DNA of 64,000 nucleotides, from assembly GCF_000224145.3 (NCBI RefSeq), contig NC_020173.2, positions 3,198,577 through 3,262,576 of the forward strand, in the 5' to 3' direction. The stretch comes from Ciona intestinalis. Taxonomy: Eukaryota; Chordata; Ascidiacea; Phlebobranchia; Cionidae. Positions 52,823 through 62,416 of the stretch are shown here, piece after piece. The translations under genes were made by a program, and so were the position numbers. Below the pieces are notes generated by a model. It had not been told where the DNA came from and made no database searches. It saw only the letters and a program-made list of their open reading frames with translations. Position 1 is the stretch's first letter; each line of letters opens with the position of its first letter.

Positions 52823-54004
52823 AGTCAGTTCTACACCTATAAACACACGACTCACGTCTAAGTTGCTTCAAAATGAAGCTGCACACGTTTTGAACACATA
52901 TGGTTTCAGACACTTTGCATGACAGTTGCTCCAAGATGCAAAATTCGTACTTTTGTTACACACTCGGATTTTTGTTTTTAAGTTAATATCGCTGTTCAAT
53001 GCGTATCGCAACTATAGTTTAATTTGAGTTAATTTATTTGTGTTTTAAAAGGGCTTTAACTGTTAGATTTCACGCACGTTAATAGCCAATTTCCGAAGCT
53101 GTCGCAGTGTGTGGATAAGCAGGCAGATTCGGTAATTCATATCCTCGTGGGTGGGACTTGAGTTACTTATCCATGGTTGCCACTCCCATGCCCACAGTCA
53201 AGTTGCTGAACCTATTGCAGTGTGTTGATTTACCTATATTGCAGTGCGTAGTTTAGCATTAGCGTGCCCATGTTAGCATAAACGTATAAGGAACGAGTAG
53301 AAATAAGGACCAAAACAGCTAGCTGGTTCAGTTTATGACCTTTGTAATCAAAGAGTAGGCTAGTATAGGTAAATAAAGAAAGACAAGTTTTACCGCAAAA
53401 AGGTAAGTGTTGTGTAACTTCTACGTTTAAGAGTATTTTTAGTCTTCTGTCTACATTATTTAGCAGAATGCCATAAATTTGTCTATTGCTATTAAGTGTT
53501 ATATTAGTATTATCATAGATACTCAAGTCTAATACGTATTAGAGTATTTATGGTATTAGATTGGAAGACTTCAGGCAAGGTACGTAACACTTTAGCTGTG
53601 TAGAGTAGACCTATACATAATTTAGTAGCCGGGTACAACAATAGCGCAATGCTACAAAGTCTCCTATTATTTTAAGTTTATTTACTAAATAGTATTTTAT
53701 ATCAACAAAATTAAAGTAAGGATATTGTTGGCTCTCTTATTCAACGCATTTCTTGCTTTACAAAACGAGCTTCAAAATTGGTGAGTGTCTTCTATAATTG
53801 GTACGCTTTATTCAACTTTCATTCGCTTATAATTGTATCAACCCTAACACCCATTGTTGCATGGCCACCTAGCAGCTTATTCGCTTTTGAATAACCGTCG
53901 TTATTATTTAATAGGCGGTTTGAGGACTTTCTAAACTAATAACCCTCGGGCGATATTTCACGTTGAAAATACGACGATTCAAACAACGTGTCGTTCAGTT
54001 GCAC
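52823..54004. other. Spacer between the mosaic and thioredoxin-like genes
   Basis: No exon found. From 53052 it belongs to the segment duplicated at 62417. It contains a dispersed repeat (about 53099-53210) also seen near 59085-59155. It is presumably the promoter and 5' UTR of the following gene. Confidence 0.6.
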
Positions 54005-57000
54005 ATGTTGACTGCATATGGTTGGATTATGTGGAAGCTTAACCTGTTGGTTACGTTGCTGGTGCTACTGCTGGTACAACGTGGAACGGTAAGTCGATAT
54101 TTTTATTGTAAACCTCAATTTATACGATTGAATTAGTTCAAGGCAGATTGTAGGGAAAATGACATAAAATATGACGAATAGGCATAAGCTAGAGATAAGT
54201 GTAGGCTTATAATGCTAAATCTTAATCGTACAAAAATGGTTGACTACGGATGCGTTACCCTTTGAGTTAAATATTTAAACGTTATTTAGTAACACTGTAT
54301 TCTTTATTCATGAAATATGAAGTTATATATATGGGCTATAGGCCTACCCAATAATGCAAAGATGCTGAGACACCTTATCTTTCTATTTACATTTGGTGGT
54401 AAACATAGATTTCAAATAATTAAAAAAACGTATCTCCCCGACTCACATAGACCGTTGTTCATTGTTTAAAACACGATCAGGATATTTGGACAATAGCCTA
54501 TATGTGTTAAAGGTGTCCCATTTTCTCCCACCCTACTATAACCTTATTTTCTTTACAGGCAGAAGATGAAAAACCAAAGATAAGTCTAAATATGGACCCT
54601 GTTGACGTTAAAACATGGGGACTACCATTAGATAGCAAATATCCAGACGTAGTTCAAATAAATGAAGCAAATTTCAAACCAAAAGTTTTGGAAAGTAGAG
54701 ATGCTTGGATTGTCGTGGTATTTAAGGACAAGTTACACGGGTTAGTCTGCTATTGGTTGGTTTGAATTTGAGTTGTTCAATCGGATGGTATGAAATAGCA
54801 TTAGGTATAATTGAATTCTACTCTGGAAGTATAAGGTTCTATGATGTAGCATAGTCGGGGGAACTGGAACTTATAGGAATTGCCTTTACTACAACGCCGA
54901 GTATATGGATAAATATTGTGTTTTCTGTTTTATTACATCAGCAGCACAAACAAGCATTACTGTTTTATTACTTGAAATATAGAGCTGCATTTTGCTAGGT
55001 CACAAAAAAACGTTTATTTTTTATTGTGATCATCATATTCTATATACACAGTAGTTATTATGTTTTTTTAACGTACGTACTGTACGTTTTTTACAAACCG
55101 GTAGGTAAAACTATTGCTTTCTACTTTTAAAATTTATCTAAAATTACCCAAAATTTCTCCCACAGGAAATGGTGGCACCACGCAGGCCACGTAAAGGGGG
55201 CGGTATGGTACGGGTCAGTTGATATTGAAAAACAAGAAAATTTCGCGAAACTTTTGGTAAGTTTTCATTTTAATTACAGTTCCTTATCTCATCCTTATTT
55301 TCATTTTCTGGCTATTGTCGCATTTTGGGTAGGCGAAGTTTTTGGTTTTTCTGTTATAATCTTATTAAATTGGTAGTTTTGTTCTAGTTACCATATTCTG
55401 TTGCCTTTTGACTTTAAAGTTTTAATTTTTTACCACGCTGTCTATTCTGTTTATTCGATGCTTTTTCTCAAATAGCAGTAGCCTATAGCTTATTTATAAC
55501 CGTATAATGTTTTGTTTAATGACCGTCGTTTTGCTGATAAATACGTTCTCTTTGTCGTTCTAATAATCTAATTAATCTGATTTTCGCCACTAAATTTGAA
55601 AAGATAAATAAAAATGTTGGTGTTTTAATATTTTTTATACCAACAGGCGCCTGAATCTACTGCAGAAAATATCGGTAACGGTGTAGCGGTTATTTTCCCT
55701 TTTGGTGTAACCCCTAAGGAGAAAATCAAGTTCACCGGCAAAAAGAAGAAACGACCTTTGATTGTGAAATCGCCAACTAAAGCAGAGGAAATTATTTCAA
55801 GTTCGATTCCAAACCAAATTGAACGAATGAATTTTAAACCAAGCCGAATGAAGAAGTTTCAGGATTGGGTTGTTGATTCATATTATAAGTCAAGTCCACC
55901 CAGGTGAGTAATATTCTATTCTAACACTGTTTGTATTTCCGAACACAATAGCAAAAAATCGCATAGTAGGGTGGGGGAAGACGGGACACATTTATCACAT
56001 AATATCTAAACATCCTGATCGTGTTTTAAACAATTAACAACGGTCTATGGAAGTCATGAGGGTACGGGTTTATAATTCTTTTGAATGTTCTTTTTTACTA
56101 CCAAATGGGGCAAGAAAACAGAATAAAAACGTGTCCCAACTTCCCCCATCCCACTATAACTACAACTACTGCTATTAACTTCGACTGCCATATATGTTTC
56201 ATACCATGTTTTGTAATTTTAAGATTCCCAGTACTTTGTATTACTGATGAACCGGAACCTACTATCCCGGTTTCAATGTTGGTCCTCTCGAATTACTTTT
56301 CTCGTTTCTTCTCTTTCGCTCTCGTAAGAAAAGAGGATGTCAGCAGAATGAGGTTACAGTTCAAGGAAGTCCCTGAACCAAAAGTAAGTGGGGCGTAATC
56401 GTGACGTAATCACGACGTCATTTAAAGTTAAGATAAAAATCACCTTTGAAAGTATAAACGTTTTCCGTCGTTTATTTACCACAAAGCTACATACATGGTA
56501 ACTGGTAAGCGAGCATTCTGAGGTGTATGAGACAGAACACCCGTGTTATATCTACTGTCGTTTTCCGGCCTCCCGAGGATAAAGCAAGTTACATCCATTC
56601 AATTGTATTAATATATTCAAACGTCGAAAAACACTATATGTGCACTATAGTTGAAAACATTGGCAGAATTTTCACTTTAAGTGTGTGAACCTTAACCTAT
56701 AAACCTCCGACTTTACCAGGTCTACCCTCACTATTTGATGTTAATGGGTAAAGAGCCATCTAAGGAAGAAATGGACCGAGGATCTTTCGGGATGCATTTC
56801 AATATCTTTCCTTTCCTCGCTGATAAATACGGAAGATCTGAGTTATTCACATCTGTGGTGAAGTTTCTATTCACTGCTAATGAAGATTACAGAAATGTAA
56901 GTGACGTAATGTAGTGATGACGTAATATTGTGATGACGTAAGTAACATGATGAATGAATGAATCTTATTTATCCTCGCATGGCGGGGCAGCGACAGTATT

Positions 57001-57460
57001 ATAACACAGGTGTTTTGTTTCATACACCTCGCGGCCGCTTACCGAATTACAACATATGTAACGTGTAAACAAGTTATACCACTTCAGTATTGTATAGTAC
57101 TGTGGGGAAAGATGGGACACCTTTAGCATATAATATCCAAATACCCTGATCGTGTTTTAAACAATTAACAACGGTCTATGGGAGTCGTAAGGAAAGGGTT
57201 TCCTAATTCTTTGAATGTGCTTGTTTACTACCAAATGGGACTAAAAATAGAATGAAAATATGTTCTATATTTTCCCAGCCTGCAATAAAACATCAGAAAT
57301 GTCATATCTTAAACTGTACTTGTCTCTACAGGAGTTACCAGGACGAAGAAGTGACGAAGCGATCAGTGAAGCTAGAATGTCGTTGGTTCGAGACTCACTG
57401 CGTAACAGAGTCGAACTAGTTAACAAACATTTTAGAAAACAAAAGAATGTTGAATTGTGA
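54005..57460 (+). CDS. Secreted/ER thioredoxin-like-fold protein lacking CxxC
   Basis: I do not recognise a named family. Exons 54005-54088, 54559-54740, 55166-55256, 55647-55903, 56224-56383, 56720-56896, 57332-57460 join in phase into 359 residues. Exon 1 alone is a signal peptide (LNLLVTLLVLLLVQRGT). Residues about 59-130 (VVQINEANFKPKVLESRDAW, IVVVFKDKLHG, GHVKGAVWYGSVD) resemble a thioredoxin or PDI-like domain in which the redox CxxC is replaced by a KLHGKWWHH stretch, so no thiol oxidoreductase activity is expected. A Lys-rich linker (GKKKKRP) and a second half with LCITDEPEPTIPVSMLVLSN and HFNIFPFLADKYGRSELF follow. No KDEL signal; it ends QKNVEL. Five MITE or SINE insertions sit in or beside its introns. 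A partial second copy lies at 63346. Confidence 0.85.
54350..54540. mobile_element. Family A MITE copy
   Basis: Degraded left end (AAAGATGCTGAGACACC), intact right end (GTCCCATTTTCTCCCACCCT). It lies in intron 1 of the thioredoxin-like gene and is present at the same position in the duplicate (about 63690-63893). Confidence 0.75.
55965..56157. mobile_element. Family A MITE copy
   Basis: TAGTAGGGTGGGGGAAGACG to GTGTCCCAACTTCCCCCATC then CCACTATA; intron 4 of the thioredoxin-like gene. Confidence 0.82.
56480..56612 (+). repeat. SINE tail fragment
   Basis: ACATACATGGTAACTGGTAA, GAGGTGTATGAGACAGAAC and GATAAAGCAAGTTACATCCA: 3' part of the SINE family, in intron 5 of the thioredoxin-like gene. 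Confidence 0.65.
57095..57284. mobile_element. Family A MITE copy
   Basis: TAGTACTGTGGGGAAAGATG to a degraded right end near TTTTCCCAGCC; intron 6 of the thioredoxin-like gene. Confidence 0.75.
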
Positions 57461-57518
57461 CGTCACACAAACTTATGTGACGTCACATACCCTTATAGAA
57501 AATTCGATGTAAATAATA

Positions 57519-57688
57519 TTGCGGGGTGGTTGGTAAATACTGTGCCATTTACTACACGTATTTTTAACAGTTATTAACGAACCTTTGGAGGATGCGGTTT
57601 TATAATTTAGTAAATATTCTTTGTATACTACCTAATGGTAAGATAAAAGAGAATGAAAACATAAACCATCTTACCCCAACCTACTATA
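57519..57688. mobile_element. Family A MITE, diverged
   Basis: Left end GCGGGGTGGTTGG, right end ACCATCTTACCCCAACCTAC then TATA; just downstream of the thioredoxin-like gene. Confidence 0.65.
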
Positions 57689-58372
57689 AATATTTTAGAC
57701 TCTATTACCGTTAAGTTAAATGGTTAAATTTTGCGAAAATACTCAAAATACTAATTAGTTAAACAACGCCTAATTAAACAACGTACCATCGTTAAGTTAC
57801 TAACATATAACAAAAACACAGCCTAACTAAACCAGTGGTTTTGAACTTTTACGCTCAGGGAACGCTTGAATTTTTCAGATCATTTTGCAACACACCAACA
57901 GTTTAAACTTTAATTGTACAATACTACATATCAAATGACGAACCTGTGTTTTTACTTATGTTAAATAGTTTAATTTTTTTTTATAAAACAGTGTTAATTA
58001 GTAAACGTATTCGTAAAAGTAAAATTTGAGAATCCCTAATTTAATACCACAGTTTTAAACCCAAAACAAAAACAATAAAGAACATTTCATCATCCAATTA
58101 TTGCAGGGTTCTAGTTTTAGTGACGTCATAATAGAATAATAATGCTTGTCTCGAATATCAACTAAAACTCGAATTCTAAACCACGAAATTTTGTTTTCCC
58201 CTAAACGGCGATTTCCAATTACCGTCTGTGACGTCATAGTCGAATCGAGGTCACCGAGATTTGCCGATTCCAATTATCAGAACAATAACAATTGTCTATG
58301 GTGTTCCTAACAATTGGAAACACGTTTATACTTTATCCAAATATGGCGAAGCGATCGCGCTTCAAAGCGGTC

Positions 58373-58394
58373 GCTTCTGTGACGTCACAGAAGC
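58373..58394. promoter_or_regulatory. 22-bp perfect palindrome centred on a CRE
   Basis: The core CTTCTGTGACGTCACAGAAG (58374-58393) is its own reverse complement and extends by one G/C pair on each side. TGACGTCA is the ATF/CREB consensus; the longer symmetry may be functional or mutational. Confidence 0.8.
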
Positions 58395-59350
58395 TGTTTG
58401 AACATCGCGACGAACATAAACATTGAAATCTTATAAACAAACATGTAGCATTGGTGCGAACTGTGACGTAACAAACAAAAAGTTTCGCGAAATCTTATAA
58501 ATAAAACTCGCTGTTGTGATTTCTTCACATCGAGTTTGGAATCTCATGTCACAATGATATCTATATGACGTAACAATTGGATGGGATATTTCAAAACAAT
58601 GGATTTATGATGTCACAATCTATCTAAGATCAAGCGTAACAATGAAAAGAAACAACGTCCTGAGCAATTAAAAATACGTCATCAGAAAATTAAATACGTC
58701 ATCAGAAAATTAAAAATGCCATCAGGAATTCCACGACACAACATTACAAAAGTCTTCCGCCATTTCTAAAACTCCAAAACTGGAAAGCATTTTTGAAAGA
58801 AATATCAAACTAGTTAACCAAAAGCCATGTAGAAGAAACCTGTACATTATTGTATATTTGTTAATATTTTTATGCTGTAAATAGTCGCTTGCTTATCTTT
58901 GTATCTTGTATACGCTGGCCCCCATTACAGTTTCACTCTGTTGTATATATTGTATAATTGCTTTGATATCAAAATACAAAACTTTCATGTAATAGTTTGG
59001 TTTATGTGGTTTACTAAGTTTTCTAAAGTAAAGGTTTTATTTTTTAAAAACCTTTTGGTTGGTCCAGTTATTTACAACTATAGTGACTTATCCATGGTTG
59101 CCACTCACATGCCCACAGTCAAGTTTCTAAAGCTATTGTAGTGTGTGGATAAGCAGACCTGACTTTTGGTTGGTTTGGTCATTTAAATTTCTATGAATGG
59201 AAATTTAAGTGACTTATCTATTGTTGCCAATCCCATGCTAATACACGTTTTGTTAAGCTTATTTAATACTTAATCAAATAACCCCAAATCACACATTTGA
59301 TATTTTATTTCAAAGAAGGTGTACGAATAAAACATCCGATAAACTGTTCA

Positions 59351-59356
59351 TTTATT
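59351..59356 (-). terminator. PolyA signal of the minus-strand gene
   Basis: TTTATT on the plus strand reads AATAAA on the minus strand, 15 bases past the stop codon at 59371. Confidence 0.7.
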
Positions 59357-59370
59357 TATCAACAACGTCA

Positions 59371-61516
59371 TTAAATCGTCGTTTTCTTTAATCTTGGCTT
59401 CTCTTTCTTATTACTGTTCCCAACATTGAACAAACTTCTACTTTTTACCGTCGGTTTTGATTTGTGTTCCTCCTCTGGGGATTTCCCGTTGACGTCAGTT
59501 GGTCGTCTCAATTTGTGCGTGATCCTGAAACGGCCGCTAAAGTCGCTATCGAGGTGATCGTAGTCACCATCTTCGGGGAGCTTTGGACCCCAACGCAATA
59601 AAACTTCATGAAAATAATCAACAGATTTATTCCGTTCCGGTCCCGGTGACTTTCGTACGAAGCTAACTCTACTAGTCGCCACATCCCCCGTCACATAATC
59701 AAGTTTATGATAAACTGAGACCTCTTCAGACCCAGCACTCGCTGTCACGTGACTCTTCCTCGACTCCAAATTCACTTTCGTATAAACAGGTGAATTCCCG
59801 GTATCGCTACCCTCCGCTTGTGACGTAACAGTCGGGTCGGTCGAGTCGTCGCGTTGTTCGGCGCCTTTGGGTCGAGACTTCGTATTCTCATCACAATCAC
59901 TTCCTGCCAATGAACAATCTTGATCAGCCACGCACGTAGCGACTTGTGTTGTTTGACTTGCCTCAGTATTCGTCTCATGGATTTCCATCGGTACTTTATG
60001 GCCGAAGTTCTCAAGCATTGTGTTGATTGGTCTGTGGGATTATGGAACGTGATTAAAATGTTGTAACTGAACGATAAACAACCATAATATTGATGTAGGA
60101 TATAATAACTTATTTATCATCGCGTTGCGAGCCATCGACAGTCGTTATAACATGACTTATTTTGTTCCATACACCCCATATACCGTTTACAATTTAGGCA
60201 CCTCTGATAGCTTTGCTCTTAACGGTAATTGCTGCTTCAACTAAATAGTCTCTTAATTATTGGTTGTCTAAATTGTGAACGCTACACTACAAAAAATAAA
60301 AATCTCTTTTAAAAATAATCACCCACAAACGAGGGTTCGTCAGCTGGCATGAGGTGTATGAGTTAAGCATGTGTCTGGTGTACAAGAAAACACCCATGTT
60401 ATAACTCGACAGTGAGCACAGCGAATTAACAAACCAAGATGAAATTACTCGTATTTATTTTTAAATCGTCCCTCAAACTCTCACGTGATCAGCCTCCATA
60501 ATCACTCGTTCTGACGTCATAAACTGGTTCGTGAACTTTCCCCTACATCAAGTTACCACTATACCCTCGTAGTAAAACAACCCGATTCACGTCATACTAC
60601 GCAATAATAACAACGTTTGTGACAAAGTACAAGGCTTAACGGCGCCTAAAAGTCACTACTGTTTTTTTTTGAAAAAATGTTTGACGAAAATTCATTTAAC
60701 ATTGTGGGTTAGGATGGATACCGTTGACACATAATATCCCATATTTCCTCATCCTGTTTTTTTAAAAGAGTCACTACTGTTTTAAAAAATGACAAAAATT
60801 CTTTTAACTTTGTGGGTTATTGTTGGGCACGTGAGTGGTCATACAGATCATTTTCGTCGAACAGATTGTTCATGTTTTTGTCATATTAATTTGTAATATG
60901 AATATAGGCGTCGAATAAATGAAACGTATTTTATCCTTGGGGCAAGGAGGGTCGTTACAGCATTTTTTTGTTTCATACACTTCGTGTCCGCTTACTAGTT
61001 ACCACATTTGTAACGTTTAGGAAATTATTTATTTGGTATTCTGGATTTTATTTATTTGATGTAGAAAAGACAATTCAAAAGATCTTAACGCCATATTTTA
61101 CCTTCTACGTTTTGTGTTTGAAGAAGCCGAACGTAAACTGTCGAACGTCATCTCTCTTATGGGTTTCCCAGGTCTTGCCTTATTCACATAACTAGGATTG
61201 CTGTTACATCTGCTTCTGAGGCTTGGTATAGCCGGTAATGGTCCCTGATCTTCAAAACGTGCCGAGTTGACCGGCACATTCGGCTCGTACCTCCATTTCG
61301 CTGGATGTGAAAATGACGTCACAGATGTCGCTGATGACGCGGCTCGTGGTTTTGCTCTTAAGCTCCCAGGAGCGCGAGTGGGAGAAGAGTGAGAGGGAGG
61401 AATAGGAGGAGGGGGGAGAGGAAGGTTTGTGATGGAAACAGAGGAGAGAAGAGACGAAGAAGACTGTTTCCTGTTGTTATGGGAGAGAGCTGGGTTGCGA
61501 GATAATCTCAGAGTGC
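59371..61516 (-). CDS. 3' exons of a proline-rich, tyrosine-motif protein (partial)
   Basis: Not recognised. Two minus-strand exons, 61102-61516 and 59371-60031, join in phase 2 (AGAAG|GTAAAA to CCCACAG|A). Exon one enters in phase 1, so the 5' part lies upstream, beyond or inside the gaps. The 357 visible residues are low in hydrophobic content: Ser/Arg-rich (KQSSSSLLSSV), a proline run (LPLPPPPIPPS, SH3-ligand-like), GPLPAIPSLRSR, then acidic and Lys-rich segments. Tyrosine motifs: PVYTKV, SVYHKL (fits S/I/V/L-x-Y-x-x-L/V) and GDYDHL. No domain or helix is visible, so it may be the cytoplasmic tail of a receptor or an adaptor protein (inference). If exon one is not spliced it ends at the stop formed by AGG TAA. 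Confidence 0.65.
60652..60826. repeat. Local direct duplication around a MITE fragment
   Basis: AGTCACTACTGTTTT...GACAAAAATTC-type sequence with a TTTAAC.TTGTGGGTTA end occurs at about 60652-60712 and again at 60767-60822, with a partial family A MITE between them. It lies in the intron of the minus-strand gene. Confidence 0.6.
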
Positions 61517-61574
61517 CTGAAAAAGATAAGAATAATTTATAAACCTCCACTTATTACACGGAATACACACACGA

Positions 61575-61762
61575 AGTAGGATGGGGAAAAATGAGACATC
61601 TCCATTCTGTTTTCCCGTCCCATTAGGACAGGTGGTAAACAAAGAACATTCAATGAATTATAAAACCGTATTCCCACGACTCCAATAGACCCTTGTTAAT
61701 TGTTTAAACACGATCAGGGTATTTGAATGTTACATGCAAAACATGGCGAGTCCCCCAACCCC
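61575..61762. mobile_element. Family A MITE copy ending at the gap
   Basis: GTAGGATGGGGAAAAATGAG onward through the internal blocks; the right end is cut by the N gap at 61763. Confidence 0.7.
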
Positions 61763-61812
61763 NNNNNNNNNNNNNNNNNNNNNNNNNNNNNNNNNNNNNN
61801 NNNNNNNNNNNN
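61763..61812. other. Assembly gap (50 N)
   Basis: A run of 50 undetermined bases beginning within a MITE copy. Confidence 0.99.
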
Positions 61813-62291
61813 TCATAGGTTCAGGTTATTTTGAGATGTAAATTGTTTCATTATTATACACAATAATTGTCCAATCGGTGGTCAATAATGTGTTGCAGCA
61901 TTTATACAGGGCAACTTTTAACACACGTTGAATAAGATACTACCCAACCCAGTGCCCCAATAGTCAGTAATAGTTTCTCTAAATTTACCCAACTTTACAA
62001 TCACCCTCACATTATTTATCAACACTCAACACACTTATTTTATTCTATGTGGGTGAGGACCTGTGATTTAGACCGGATTTAGCCCATTACCCAAACATTC
62101 AGGAAGTGTGATACGTCATAGGATCTAAGATTTATGCCAGAGTTGACCAAATACCCCGACACCAAGGGCGCCACTTTGTATCTTTTCCACACTTTTTTAT
62201 TTTATGTGGGTGAGGACTTGTGATTATGGCCAAATTTGGCCTCATTTCCACAACATCCAAGATTCTTCTTTCTACACCTACCTGACCAAGC
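61813..62291. repeat. Repeat-rich island between gaps
   Basis: Two copies of TTTTATTCTATGTGGGTGAG followed by GACCTGTGATT or GACTTGTGATT (about 62036 and 62196) and SINE-like CCAATCGGTGGTCAATAATG. No exon found. Confidence 0.6.
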
Positions 62292-62416
62292 NNNNNNNNN
62301 NNNNNNNNNNNNNNNNNNNNNNNNNNNNNNNNNNNNNNNNNNNNNNNNNNNNNNNNNNNNNNNNNNNNNNNNNNNNNNNNNNNNNNNNNNNNNNNNNNNN
62401 NNNNNNNNNNNNNNNN
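62292..62416. other. Assembly gap (125 N)
   Basis: A run of 125 undetermined bases immediately before the duplicated segment. Any ORF drawn across it is meaningless. Confidence 0.99.

Larger units (their letters stand above)
57461..59350. other. Non-coding stretch rich in CRE-like palindromes
   Basis: No exon recognised. It has perfect TGACGTCA sites near 57461, 57479, 58121, 58229 and 58380, plus variants TGACGTAA and TGATGTCA, up to about 58720. One is the centre of a 22-bp perfect palindrome (58373-58394). A dispersed repeat occurs at about 59085-59240. The 72-codon minus ORF at 58055-58273 is probably chance. Confidence 0.55.

Noticed and set aside
58055..58273. 72-codon minus-strand ORF
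   Set aside because: No splice context or similarity, and it contains CRE-rich non-coding sequence.
59772..60014. 80-codon minus-strand ORF in a second frame
   Set aside because: Shadow of the longer frame that joins the upstream exon in phase.
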